Origin: G965227875 sp965227875 | Lineage (GTDB): Bacteria > Pseudomonadota > Alphaproteobacteria > Rhizobiales > JAJFHC01 | NCBI GenBank assembly: GCA_965227875.1 | Contig: OZ245783.1 | Coordinates: forward strand, 806,001-870,000 | Reading direction: 5' to 3' | DNA: 64,000 nt | Shown: positions 1 to 9,552 of the stretch, one piece after another | How positions within the stretch are numbered: position 1 is the stretch's first letter | How the letters are laid out: every line of letters begins with the position of its first letter | Translations under genes and position numbers: made by a program | Notes under the pieces: model-generated | Databases searched by the model: none | The model's input: the letters and a program-made list of their open reading frames with translations, nothing else | What the model was told of the DNA's origin: nothing

Positions 1-263
1 CCCTGTGCAACGCCGCCGATGCCCTTCTGGCCAAGGGCGCCACGGACGTGTCCGCCTACATCACCCATGGCGTATTGTCCGGCGGCGCTGTCGCGCGGAT
101 CACCTCGTCCAGCCTGAAGAACCTGATCATCACCGATTCCATCCAGGCCACCGAAGCGGTTCGCGTTTCGGGCAATATCCGCGTCGTCTCCATCGCACCG
201 CTCATCGGCGAGGCGATCGGCCGTACGGCGGACGAGAAGTCCGTCTCAAGCCTGTTCGACTGA
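1..263 (+). CDS. prs: Ribose-phosphate pyrophosphokinase, C-terminal fragment
   Basis: This is the last 86 codons of a gene that begins before the window; the reading frame opens at base 3. PRPP synthetase makes 5-phosphoribosyl diphosphate from ribose 5-phosphate and ATP in the cytoplasm, feeding nucleotide, histidine and tryptophan synthesis. The visible part contains the family's C-terminal signatures: a THGVLSGGA stretch, then ITDSI, and the closing part with a VVSIAPLIGEAI segment typical of bacterial Prs. The stop overlaps the end of the convergent permease gene by 18 bases. The identification rests on this tail only, but the motifs are distinctive. Confidence 0.9.
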   Translation, partial: LCNAADALLAKGATDVSAYITHGVLSGGAVARITSSSLKNLIITDSIQATEAVRVSGNIRVVSIAPLIGEAIGRTADEKSVSSLFD

Positions 264-1868
264 TCCGTTCAGCAGTTCGGCGGCGCGTTCGATGGCCGCG
301 GCCTTGGTGTCGGTGCGGTTGGCCGCCTCCATCCCCTCCAGGACACCGAGCGACGTCAGGGTCTCCGCCGCATTCCCGGACAGGCCCGCGATCACGCAAT
401 GAACGTCCTCCTCGCGAATGCCGGCGATGAGTTCCTCGATGGCCATGGCCGCACTCGTGTCCACATGCGCCGCGCCGGACAGGTCGAGGATGACGACCCG
501 GTGGCCGGCCGCGACGGTGCCGAGCCGTTTCGTGATCTCGCGCGCCGACGCATATGAGAACCGCCCGCGGAGCGAAACCAGCAACACGTCACCCTCGTGA
601 CGCTCCAGCGCCAGCCTTTCCTCCGGCGTCAGGGACGGATCCCGCGCCAGCGAAAGGGCGGTGACACCCTTGAGTTCCTCGACTTCCATCCAGCGCGACG
701 TCATGAACCCCGCAAGGATGAGACCCACGGCCACGGCCGTGACGAGATCGACGAAAACGGTCAGCACGAGGGTGATGAACATCACCACGACCTTGTCGCG
801 CGGTGCCCGGCCGACGCGTCTGAGGTAACCCCAGTCGACGATGTCCCAGCCGACCTTCATGAGGATTCCGGCGAGCACGGCATGGGGAATACGCTCGGCG
901 AGAGGCGCCAGACCGAGGACGAGCGACAGCAGGATGAGCGCGTGGAGAGCACCGGACACGGGCGTTCTCCCGCCGGCGCGAACGTTGACCACCGTGCGCA
1001 TCGTCGCGCCCGCACCCGGCAACGCCCCCAGCAGGCCCGCGGCAATGTTGCCGATTCCCTGCCCGACGAGCTCACGGTCGGAATTGTGATGCGACCGGGT
1101 CACCGTGTCTGCCACGAGTGACGTCAGGAGACTGTCGATCGTGCCCAGAAGCGCCAGCACGAAGGCCGGCTGGATGACCTCGGTCAGGTCGTAGATGGAA
1201 AAGGCGGGTATTCGGATCTCGGGAAGTCCTGTCGGCACGCTCCCGATGACCGGCGCGTCGACGAGGACCGTCATGCCCAGCAGGACCCCGATGATCAGCG
1301 CCGCCAGAGGCGGCGGCACGTAGGGCCTCAGTCTGAGCGGCCAGAAGACCATCACCCCGAGCGACGCAAGGGCGATCAGGAGCGCGTCGGGATTGAAGCC
1401 CGCGACCGCGTCCGGCAGCGCGCGGATCGCGCCCAGCGTCCCTCCCGGCACCGTCGGCGCACCGACGAACGGCAGGACCTGCATGACGATGATGATCCCG
1501 CCGATCCCCGACATGAAACCGGATATGACCGAATAGGGCGTGTAGGACGCGAACCTCCCGACCCGCATGGCGCCGAACAGCACCTGGATGACGCCACCGA
1601 GCATGACGATGGCAAACGCCGTCTCGAGCCGGTCGGCATATTGCGCGACGATGCCGCCCATCACGACGGTCATCGGTCCTGTTGGCCCGGACACCTGGGA
1701 GGGCGTTCCGCCGAAGACCGCCGCGAAGAAACCCACCGCGATTGCGCCGTAGAGCCCGGCGATCGGGCCGAGGCCCGACGCGACGCCGAAGGCCAAGGCG
1801 AGCGGCAGCGCGACGACGGCGGCCGTGACGCCGCCGTAGATGTCGCCGCGTAGGGTTGCAAGGGTCAT
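246..1868 (-). CDS. SulP family anion permease with STAS domain
   Basis: A 540-residue inner-membrane transporter of the SLC26/SulP family, which move sulfate, bicarbonate or dicarboxylates. The first roughly 400 residues are almost continuous hydrophobic segments, starting with a GGVTAAVVALPLALAFG helix and the family motif around GLYGAI and VSGPTGPMT. After a charged linker the last 120 residues form a STAS domain, with the typical VVILDLSGAAHVDTSA strand-loop. The length is usual for the family. The substrate cannot be read from sequence. It is convergent with prs and stands alone, with about 277 bases to rplY on the other side. The start is the ATG at 1868, just before the first helix. 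Confidence 0.88.
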   Translation of the reverse strand: MTLATLRGDIYGGVTAAVVALPLALAFGVASGLGPIAGLYGAIAVGFFAAVFGGTPSQVSGPTGPMTVVMGGIVAQYADRLETAFAIVMLGGVIQVLFGAMRVGRFASYTPYSVISGFMSGIGGIIIVMQVLPFVGAPTVPGGTLGAIRALPDAVAGFNPDALLIALASLGVMVFWPLRLRPYVPPPLAALIIGVLLGMTVLVDAPVIGSVPTGLPEIRIPAFSIYDLTEVIQPAFVLALLGTIDSLLTSLVADTVTRSHHNSDRELVGQGIGNIAAGLLGALPGAGATMRTVVNVRAGGRTPVSGALHALILLSLVLGLAPLAERIPHAVLAGILMKVGWDIVDWGYLRRVGRAPRDKVVVMFITLVLTVFVDLVTAVAVGLILAGFMTSRWMEVEELKGVTALSLARDPSLTPEERLALERHEGDVLLVSLRGRFSYASAREITKRLGTVAAGHRVVILDLSGAAHVDTSAAMAIEELIAGIREEDVHCVIAGLSGNAAETLTSLGVLEGMEAANRTDTKAAAIERAAELLNGSVEQA

Positions 1869-2021
1869 GTCCGGTCGACCTTCGGTCCCAGGGCGAAAGG
1901 CACTCTCACCCTGCCTTGCCGAAGATGCCGCAATGTTATCGTGCCGACAACCGCCCGGCAGCCGGGCCGCCAGTGGAAAACCGACGCCCCGGCCGCGCGT
2001 CGCGGTGCGTCACAAGATACA

Positions 2022-2050
2022 TTGTAATTGCCCGCGACTGGCGGTATAAG
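2022..2050 (+). promoter_or_regulatory. Candidate sigma-70-type promoter of rplY-pth-ychF
   Basis: A TTGTAA (2022-2027) and a TATAAG (2045-2050) are separated by 17 bases. These match 4 of 6 and 5 of 6 consensus positions. Transcription would start near 2057 and give a leader of about 90 bases carrying the hairpin at 2107-2131. Prediction by eye only. Confidence 0.5.
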
Positions 2051-2106
2051 CTGGCCCGCGCGTCCGCTTTCGCACCCCTGGAGGGAAGGCCGGACCCGCC
2101 CGATCG

Positions 2107-2131
2107 CCCGCGTCACGCGGGTTTGTTTTTT
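2107..2131 (+). terminator. Terminator-like hairpin in the rplY leader
   Basis: CCCGCG, a TCA loop and CGCGGG form a six-pair GC stem, followed directly by TTTGTTTTTT. The T tract ends two bases before the AGGAG ribosome site of rplY (2133-2137). A Rho-independent terminator placed between promoter and start codon suggests transcription attenuation of the ribosomal protein operon. It could instead be the end of a short upstream transcript. Confidence 0.6.
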
Positions 2132-2145
2132 CAGGAGAACATGCA

Positions 2146-2820
2146 ATGGCAGACACAGAAGTGATCGAAGCTGTCGCGCGCGAAGGAGTTGGCAAGGGGG
2201 CCTCTCGTGCTTTGCGCAGGCAGGGTCGTGTACCCGCCGTGATCTACGGCGACAAGAAGGCACCCGAAACCATCTCCGTCGAGCGCCGTGAAATCGAGCG
2301 CATGATGCAGACGGGCACCTTTCTCAGCACCCTTTTCACGATCAACGTGGACGGCAGCACGTCGCAGGTCATCCCGCGCGACGTCCAGACCGATCCGGTC
2401 AGGGATTTCCCCGTCCATGTCGACTTCCTTCGCCTCGGCAAGGGCGCGACCGTGACGGTCGAAGTTCCCGTGAACTTCCTCAACGAAGAGGACTGCCCCG
2501 GCCTCAAGCGTGGTGGCGTGCTCAACGTTGTCCGTTACACCATCGAGGTGGTCTGCCCGGCGACCAGCATTCCCGAGAGCTTCGACGCGGATCTTTCGGG
2601 TCTCGATCTCGGCGACTCGATGCACATCTCCGCTTTCGACCTTCCGGAAGGCGTGACGCCGACCATCACCGACCGCGACTTCACGGTCCTCACCATTGCC
2701 GCGCCTGCGGGCCTCGGCAGCGAAGACGAGGATGAAGAAGGCGAGGAAGGCGACGAGGCCGAAGGCGTCGAAGGCGCGGAAGACGGCGAGGAGTCCGAAG
2801 GCGACGACGCCGAGGAATAA
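2146..2820 (+). CDS. rplY: 50S ribosomal protein L25/Ctc family
   Basis: L25 binds 5S rRNA in the large ribosomal subunit. At 224 residues this is the long Ctc/TL5 form. The N-terminal part (residues about 1-95) has the L25 fold, with GKGASRALRRQGRVPAVIYG and the RDVQTDPV stretch. The second beta domain follows, and the last 35 residues are almost only Glu, Asp and Gly, the acidic tail seen in alphaproteobacterial homologues. The start is the ATG at 2146, eight bases after an AGGAG site. It heads an operon with pth (45 bases downstream) and ychF, a common bacterial order. The leader carries a possible attenuator. Confidence 0.93.
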   Translation: MADTEVIEAVAREGVGKGASRALRRQGRVPAVIYGDKKAPETISVERREIERMMQTGTFLSTLFTINVDGSTSQVIPRDVQTDPVRDFPVHVDFLRLGKGATVTVEVPVNFLNEEDCPGLKRGGVLNVVRYTIEVVCPATSIPESFDADLSGLDLGDSMHISAFDLPEGVTPTITDRDFTVLTIAAPAGLGSEDEDEEGEEGDEAEGVEGAEDGEESEGDDAEE

Positions 2821-2865
2821 GCCCGAACGGCCCACCACGGCCGTTCTCGAAGGCGGAGCCGACAG

Positions 2866-3504
2866 ATGATCATCTTTGTCGGGCTCGGCAATCCGGGCCC
2901 CAAATACGCGGGCCATCGGCACAATATCGGGTTCATGGCGGTGGACGAGATCGTCCGCCGCCATGGCTTTTCCCAGCCACGGGGACGGTTTCAGGGCGAG
3001 GTGTCCGAGGGCCGGCTTGGCGGCGAGAAGGTGCTCGTGCTCAAGCCCATGACCTTCATGAACGAGTCCGGCCGGTCGGTGGGCGAAGTCGTGAACTTCT
3101 ACAAGGTTTCCGCGCAGGACGTGGTCGTCTTCCACGACGAACTGGATCTCGAACCGGGAAAGGTGCGCGTGAAGACAGGCGGCGGGACCGCCGGTCACAA
3201 CGGCCTCCGGTCCATAGACCGGTTCATCGGATCCGGCTTTCGCCGCGTCCGGCTGGGCATCGGCCACCCGGGAAAGGACAAGGTCCTCTCCTTCGTCCTG
3301 AAGGATTTCGCCAAGTCCGACGCCCAATGGCTCGACCCGCTGATCGACGCCATTGCCGACAATGCGGAGTATCTCGCCCGCGGCGAGGACCCCACCTTCG
3401 CCAACAAGGTGCATCTGGCGCTCAATCCCGAACCCCGCGAGAAGAAGCGCGGGAAAGGCCCCGATGCCGACAAAGACAAGAACGACCAGACTGGAGACGC
3501 GTGA
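2866..3504 (+). CDS. pth: Peptidyl-tRNA hydrolase
   Basis: This cytoplasmic enzyme cleaves peptidyl-tRNA released by stalled ribosomes and recycles tRNA. The N-terminus carries the family signature FVGLGNPG and then GHRHNIGF with the catalytic histidine. PMTFMNESG and DELDLEPGKVRVKTGGGTAGHNGLRSI follow as expected. At 212 residues it is slightly long, because a charged Lys/Arg/Asp-rich tail of about 25 residues is added at the C-terminus. It lies between rplY and ychF, with three bases before the ychF start, so the three are very likely co-transcribed. Confidence 0.95.
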   Translation: MIIFVGLGNPGPKYAGHRHNIGFMAVDEIVRRHGFSQPRGRFQGEVSEGRLGGEKVLVLKPMTFMNESGRSVGEVVNFYKVSAQDVVVFHDELDLEPGKVRVKTGGGTAGHNGLRSIDRFIGSGFRRVRLGIGHPGKDKVLSFVLKDFAKSDAQWLDPLIDAIADNAEYLARGEDPTFANKVHLALNPEPREKKRGKGPDADKDKNDQTGDA

Positions 3505-3507
3505 GCC

Positions 3508-4605
<1,098 letters not shown>

Positions 4606-4623
4606 GTACCGGACAAAGCAGCC

Positions 4624-5073
4624 TCAACCGGACGTGTCTGCCGGATGCGCGTCGCGATAGGCGACCGCCTTTTCCCGGTACTCCGTGGGGATCGGCACCT
4701 TCTTCATCTTCGCGATATCTGCGAAAGCGCAGACGAAGTTGCCCTTGAAACAGGAACGTTCGCCATTGGCCCTGCCGTGCACGTGAAAGCCCAGCGAGGA
4801 ACCGCCGATATGGGCCACATGCACCGACATGTGCAGGACGTCCCGCGGTGTCAGCGGCGAGATGAAGTCGATGTCGAGATGCACGAACGGCGTCCCGATG
4901 CCGCGGTCGACGTTCATCGCGTACCAGTCGGTGCCGAGCGTGGCGCGAAACCACGACTCGATGGCTTCCAGCGCATAGTCGGTGAACCGGCCCGTGTAGA
5001 CGATGAGCGCCGTGTCCGTATCGCCCCAGAAGATCTCGCGGCGGTAGACGAAGGGTTCAGTAGGTTTCGACAT
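4624..5073 (-). CDS. Acyl-CoA thioesterase of the 4HBT hotdog type, box locus
   Basis: A 149-residue single hotdog domain protein. The motif WGDTDTALIVYTGRF near the N-terminus matches the 4-hydroxybenzoyl-CoA thioesterase family, with the catalytic Asp in GDTD. The coding region overlaps the end of boxA by 17 bases, so it is translated from the same message. In box clusters such a thioesterase can release CoA from dead-end aromatic or ring-opened CoA esters; that role is inferred from context. The substrate is not visible in the sequence. Confidence 0.8.
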   Translation of the reverse strand: MSKPTEPFVYRREIFWGDTDTALIVYTGRFTDYALEAIESWFRATLGTDWYAMNVDRGIGTPFVHLDIDFISPLTPRDVLHMSVHVAHIGGSSLGFHVHGRANGERSCFKGNFVCAFADIAKMKKVPIPTEYREKAVAYRDAHPADTSG

Positions 5074-6265
5074 GATACCGCCCGCCGGCCCTCATCTCGG
5101 CGCGCAACGCGCTCCAGTCGAGCCCGTGCTCGCGGCTGATGTCGGCCAGCGCCTCGTCGACCCCGGTCTCCATTCCCTTGAGGCCGCAGACATAGACATG
5201 CGTGCGGTCGGACTGCAGCAATGCGGCGATATCGTCGCTGCGGCGGCGCAGCCGGTCCTGTACGTATTCCTTCGGCTGCCCGTCGACGCGTGAATAGACC
5301 AGTTCCTGGTCGAGGATCTTTTTCGGGACTTTCGCCAGCGGGCCGAAATAGGGCAGTTCCTCGGGCCGCCGCGCGCCGAAAAACAGCAGCAGATCGCCAT
5401 TTGCGTTCGGTGCGCTGCGCCGCCGGCGCTCGGTGAACCCGCGGAACGGCGCGGATCCGGTCCCGGTGCAGATCATCACGATGTTCGCATCGTTGTCGTC
5501 GGGCATGAGGAAGGTCGCGCCGAACGGACCGGTCACCTGGACTTCGGCACCCTTTTCCAGGTCGCAGAGATAGTTCGACGCGACGCCGCGATACTCCCGG
5601 CCGTCCACCACCGTCACCTCGCGTTTGACCGTAAGCGCGATATTGTTGTGATTGGGTCGTTCGCCGTCGCGTGCATTCGCCACCGAGTAGAGCCGGACCT
5701 CGTGGGGCTTGCCGTTCTCGTCGGTGCCGGGCGGCACGATCCCGACGCACTGGCCCTCCAGTACCGGGAAAGCGGTGCCGCCGAAGTCCAGAACGATATG
5801 GCGCGTGTCGGTTTCAGCATTCCTGTCGGTGATCCGGAAATTGCCGGCCACCGTGGCCACGGCGGGTTTCGCCCGCTTGTAGAGATTGACGCTCGGGTGG
5901 GACGCGGACGCAGGCGCGACGGCCTTGCCGCCCTCGCCGGAATGGGCAACGGCGAGCAGGGCGGAGACATCCTCCTCGAAGGCCTCGCCGCTCTCGGTCG
6001 CCGCTTCCTCGATCTCTTCCTGCTCGGGCAGTTCGTCCCATTCGAACTGCTCCTCGACCGAGTAGGCCTCCATCACCACGCGCCAGTTGTCGATGGCTCC
6101 GGTCGGACAGGGCGATATGCAGTCCATGCAGTAATTGCAGATCGAGGCGTCGACCACGTAATTGTCATCGTTGTGGGTGACCGCGTCGATCGAGCAGGTT
6201 TCCTCGCACGTATTGCACCGGATGCAGATCTCCGGATCGATCAGATGTTGTCTGAGCACGCTCAT
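5057..6265 (-). CDS. boxA: Benzoyl-CoA 2,3-epoxidase, reductase component BoxA
   Basis: BoxA passes electrons from NADPH to the epoxidase BoxB in the aerobic benzoyl-CoA pathway. Residues about 12-60 hold a double ferredoxin module with two four-cysteine clusters, CIRCNTCEETC and CNYCMDCISPC, each followed by a Pro- or Ser-containing turn. After an acidic linker (residues about 75-130) comes a ferredoxin-NADP reductase-type module. It has VRLYSVANARDG for flavin binding and MICTGTGSAPFRGF for nucleotide binding. The 402-residue length fits BoxA. It lies 64 bases downstream of boxB in one operon, boxC-boxB-boxA-thioesterase. Confidence 0.93.
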   Translation of the reverse strand: MSVLRQHLIDPEICIRCNTCEETCSIDAVTHNDDNYVVDASICNYCMDCISPCPTGAIDNWRVVMEAYSVEEQFEWDELPEQEEIEEAATESGEAFEEDVSALLAVAHSGEGGKAVAPASASHPSVNLYKRAKPAVATVAGNFRITDRNAETDTRHIVLDFGGTAFPVLEGQCVGIVPPGTDENGKPHEVRLYSVANARDGERPNHNNIALTVKREVTVVDGREYRGVASNYLCDLEKGAEVQVTGPFGATFLMPDDNDANIVMICTGTGSAPFRGFTERRRRSAPNANGDLLLFFGARRPEELPYFGPLAKVPKKILDQELVYSRVDGQPKEYVQDRLRRRSDDIAALLQSDRTHVYVCGLKGMETGVDEALADISREHGLDWSALRAEMRAGGRYHVETY

Positions 6266-6329
6266 GGTCAGGCCAGGGGCTCCCGTTCTGCACGCGCCGG
6301 TCCCGAAGGCCCGGCGATGAAACCGGCGG

Positions 6330-7769
6330 TCAGGCCAGTTTCACGTATTCGAATTCACCGGGCTTGTTGTCGATACCGACTTTCGGCGGCGCGATCCAGT
6401 CGGCGTACTCCCCGGGTTCGGTCTGGGTCTTCATCAGCGAATGAATGTACTCCATGTCGTCGTCCGACGGCAGCCACTTGGGCGATTCGCCTTCCCAGTC
6501 CGCGGCCGAAACCATTGAACCATCCGGCGTCACCGCCGCATCGCTGAACTCGCCGACCTGGCGGTGGAATCCGACATGGGGCAGCGAAAGCTGGAACTCG
6601 ATGCCCGACTTCTCGATGATCTTGTTCCACCGCTTCACGCCCTTGCCCGCATCGTCGGAATAGTCGTCCCGCAGCCGGGTGTTGAGCGCGGTGAGCGCCG
6701 GCACGTCCTTCGTGACGATCGCGCCGTCCTCCACCTGGACCACCGGATAGGTATCGTTGTGAAGCTGGTGGTCGTCGTCGAGCTTGTCTTCGCGGAAACG
6801 GCCCTTGATGCCGGCATTGAACGCATTGGCGGCATTCGTGGAGATTTCCGAACCGAAGAGATCGAGCGTCAGGGAATAGTGCAGATTGGCCTTTTTCTGG
6901 ATCGTCGGCAGGTCGATGACCCCGAGATCGCGGACACGGCCCACGTCGTAGGGATCGGTGATGCCGGCTTCCTTCATGGCATTGCAGGTCCGCTCGATGA
7001 TCCGCCCGACGCCGGTTTCGCCGACGAACATGTGATGGGCTTCCTCGGTCAGCATGAAGCGGCAGGTGCGCGACAGCGGATCGAACCCCGACTGGGCCAA
7101 CGCTTCGAGCTGCATCTTTCCGTCGCGGTCGGTGAAGAAGGTGAACATGAAGAAGGACAGCCAGTCGGGGGTCGCCTCGTTGAAGGCGCCGAGCATGCGC
7201 GGCTTGTCCTCGTCGCCGGAGCGGCGCTCGAGCAGGCCCTGCGCTTCCTCGCGCCCGTCGCGGCCGAAGAACTTCTGCAGCAGGTAGACCATCGCCCAGA
7301 GATGGCGTCCCTCCTCCACGTTGACCTGGAAGAGGTTGCGCATGTCGTAGAGCGACGGTGCCGTGGCGCCCAGGTGACGCTGCTGTTCGACCGAGGCCGG
7401 CTCGGTGTCGCCCTGGATCACGATCAGGCGGCGCAGAAGCGCGCGATACTCGCCCGGCACCTCCTGCCATGCCGGCTCGCCGACATGTTCGCCGCAGGGG
7501 ATGGTGCGCCCCTCGACCTGGGGTGCCAGGAGAATGCCCCAGCGGTACTCGGGCATCTTCACGTAGTCGAACTTGGCCCACCCCTTCGGGTCGACGCTCA
7601 CCGCCGTACGCAGGTAGACCGAGGCCTGCTGGAAGCCTTCCGGCCCCATGTCCATCCACCAGTCGATGTAGCCCGGATGCCAGGATTCAAGCGCCCGCTT
7701 CAGGCGGGGGTCGTCGGAAAGGCCCACGTTGTTGGGAATCAAATCATCGTAATTGACGTGAATGTTCAT
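6330..7769 (-). CDS. boxB: Benzoyl-CoA 2,3-epoxidase, oxygenase component BoxB
   Basis: BoxB is the di-iron monooxygenase that converts benzoyl-CoA to 2,3-epoxybenzoyl-CoA with oxygen. The 479-residue protein has the carboxylate-bridged di-iron motifs: an E-x-x-H in NVEEGRHLWAM at residues 153-156 and a second one in LTEEAHHMFVGETG roughly 95 residues later. The N-terminus (NYDDLIPNNVGLSDD) and length match the family. It sits between boxC (two bases upstream) and boxA, so all three are translationally close. The start is the ATG at 7769. Confidence 0.95.
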   Translation of the reverse strand: MNIHVNYDDLIPNNVGLSDDPRLKRALESWHPGYIDWWMDMGPEGFQQASVYLRTAVSVDPKGWAKFDYVKMPEYRWGILLAPQVEGRTIPCGEHVGEPAWQEVPGEYRALLRRLIVIQGDTEPASVEQQRHLGATAPSLYDMRNLFQVNVEEGRHLWAMVYLLQKFFGRDGREEAQGLLERRSGDEDKPRMLGAFNEATPDWLSFFMFTFFTDRDGKMQLEALAQSGFDPLSRTCRFMLTEEAHHMFVGETGVGRIIERTCNAMKEAGITDPYDVGRVRDLGVIDLPTIQKKANLHYSLTLDLFGSEISTNAANAFNAGIKGRFREDKLDDDHQLHNDTYPVVQVEDGAIVTKDVPALTALNTRLRDDYSDDAGKGVKRWNKIIEKSGIEFQLSLPHVGFHRQVGEFSDAAVTPDGSMVSAADWEGESPKWLPSDDDMEYIHSLMKTQTEPGEYADWIAPPKVGIDNKPGEFEYVKLA

Positions 7770-7771
7770 AC

Positions 7772-9424
7772 CTAGACCCTTTCCCTGTCATAGTCGGGAC
7801 GCGCGCCCGTCCCGTAGCGTTTCAGCGCCCCGTCCGCACCGGCGGCGTTGGGTCGCTGGAAAATCCAGTTCTGCCAGGCCGAGAGACGGCCGAATATCTT
7901 GGTTTCCATGGTTTCCGGACCGGGAAACCGCAGGTTGGCCTCCAGGCCGGTGAGACTGTCCGGCGAGAAGCTCGCGCGCTCCTCGATCATGATCCGGACC
8001 TCGTCCTCCCAGTCGATGTCGTCATAGGCGTAGGTGACGAGACCCGCTTCTTCCGCCGCCTCGCCATCGAGCCCGCTGCCGACGCTTTCGCGGGCCGCAG
8101 CGAGCGTCTCCGGTTCGCCGATGAACCGCGTCTCCAGCCGGGACAGGCCGTTGGGCATGGGCAGAGGCCCGAAATTCATGCCCGTCAGCGTGATCTCCGC
8201 GTCCGGGCGATTGTCCCCGTCGCGCGCTCCGATGAACATGTAGCTGCGGTCCGCCGCGAAGACGAGTTCGGCGAGGAAACCAGCGAAACAGCTGCCCGGC
8301 TCGACCAGAGCCAGCAGAGTGCGCGACGTGACGTCCACCCGCTTCAGGGTCCGCTTGAGGAATCCGGTCGTCTCCCGGATGAACCAGTTGTCCGCATGCG
8401 CCTCGAGAAATGCGTCGTAGGCGAGTACCGTCTGCGGATCGCCTTCGGACTTGAAGATCCACGTGCCCAGCTCGGGCTCGTTGGTCCGCAGGTGGAGGAT
8501 GGCGTCGTCGAGGACCCGGGTGAGCGCGAGCGGCCAGAAGTCCGCACCCTGGCCGATGGCGGCGTCGGCATCCGCGGGCGGTCCGCTGTCAGGGGTCCGC
8601 AGGACGAATGTCGCCGTCCCGCCGGTGCGGTCCAGCTCGATGTCGAGGAAAGGATAGCGTATCGCCGCCTCGCTCATCTCGCGTTCGATCGGCGTCAGCG
8701 CCACGCCCTTCGCACCTTCGGGGCGGTCGGAGCGCGCGGCATAATCGGCGGTGATCTCGTCGAGCCGGGCTTCGAGCTTCGAATTGGGCACCGTGTCGTC
8801 GACGAGACGCCACTGGACCGCGCGTTTGCCGCGAATGCCTTCCTCCAGCGTGCAGAAGACGTCGGCCCGGTCGCGGCGCACCTTGCGCTTGTCGATCACG
8901 CGAGTCAGCCCGCCGGTGCCCGGCAGAACCGCGAGCAATGGCACTTCAGGCAGGGAGACCGAGGCGGAGCCGTCATCCACAAGGACGATGTGGTCGGCCG
9001 CGAGGGCGAGCTCGTAGCCGCCGCCCGCCGCCGTGCCGTTGATCGCACAGACGTAGAACTGGCCGGAATCCTCTCCCGCCCCCTCGATCGCATTGCGCGT
9101 CTCGTTGGTGAACTTGCAGAAGTTGACCTTGTGCGCGTGGCTCGCGCCGCTGAGCATGCGGATGTTCGCGCCGGCGCAGAAGACCCGGTCCTTGGCCGAC
9201 CGCAGGACCACGACCTTGACCTCCGGGTGCTCGAAACGCAGGCGCTGGACCGCATCGTGCAACTCGATATCCACGCCCAGGTCATAGGAATTGAGTTTCA
9301 ACTCGTAGCCGGGAAAGAGCCCGCCTTCCTCATCGACATCCATGAGCAGCGTCGCCACCGGACCGTTGACGGAAAACCGCCAGTGACGATAGCGATCGGG
9401 TGAGGTTCGGAAGTCGATTGTCAT
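7772..9424 (-). CDS. boxC: 2,3-epoxybenzoyl-CoA dihydrolase BoxC
   Basis: BoxC hydrolyses 2,3-epoxybenzoyl-CoA, opening the ring and releasing formate to give 3,4-dehydroadipyl-CoA semialdehyde. It belongs to the crotonase superfamily. A CoA-binding oxyanion region is seen around FCAGANIRMLSGASHAHKVNFCKF, then NGTAAGGGYELALA, and there is a second crotonase-like half. The ATG at 9424 (MTIDFRTSPDRYRHW) is preferred over the ATG at 9457. It has a GGGA site nine bases upstream, leaves room for the promoter, and gives 550 residues, close to the family length. It is first in the box operon and divergent from boxR. Confidence 0.94.
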   Translation of the reverse strand: MTIDFRTSPDRYRHWRFSVNGPVATLLMDVDEEGGLFPGYELKLNSYDLGVDIELHDAVQRLRFEHPEVKVVVLRSAKDRVFCAGANIRMLSGASHAHKVNFCKFTNETRNAIEGAGEDSGQFYVCAINGTAAGGGYELALAADHIVLVDDGSASVSLPEVPLLAVLPGTGGLTRVIDKRKVRRDRADVFCTLEEGIRGKRAVQWRLVDDTVPNSKLEARLDEITADYAARSDRPEGAKGVALTPIEREMSEAAIRYPFLDIELDRTGGTATFVLRTPDSGPPADADAAIGQGADFWPLALTRVLDDAILHLRTNEPELGTWIFKSEGDPQTVLAYDAFLEAHADNWFIRETTGFLKRTLKRVDVTSRTLLALVEPGSCFAGFLAELVFAADRSYMFIGARDGDNRPDAEITLTGMNFGPLPMPNGLSRLETRFIGEPETLAAARESVGSGLDGEAAEEAGLVTYAYDDIDWEDEVRIMIEERASFSPDSLTGLEANLRFPGPETMETKIFGRLSAWQNWIFQRPNAAGADGALKRYGTGARPDYDRERV

Positions 9425-9462
9425 GACTGGTGATCCCGCACGAGTGACCATATCCAAGATGA

Positions 9463-9511
9463 TTTATATTGCGCATTTTTGCGTTGAGCAAATCCAAACA
9501 TGCACTATAAT
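9463..9511. promoter_or_regulatory. Overlapping divergent promoters of boxC and boxR
   Basis: Plus strand, for boxR: TTGAGC (9484-9489), 16 bases, TATAAT (9506-9511). Minus strand, for boxC: TTGCTC (complement of 9486-9491), 17 bases, TATAAA (complement of 9463-9468). The two -35 boxes share the same short palindrome-like bases GAGC, so polymerase and any repressor bound here would affect both genes. A repeated TTGCG (at about 9469 and 9479) lies inside the boxC spacer and could be part of a BoxR operator. One TGCA is at 9501. Confidence 0.6.
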
Positions 9512-9552
9512 TCCGAAATTGGGCAATTAATGAGGCATTGTCGGCGAAGATT

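Noticed and set aside
9538..9552. TTG start for boxR five codons upstream
   Set aside because: It sits only about 20 bases downstream of the predicted transcript start and has no ribosome site; the ATG at 9553 is the simpler choice.
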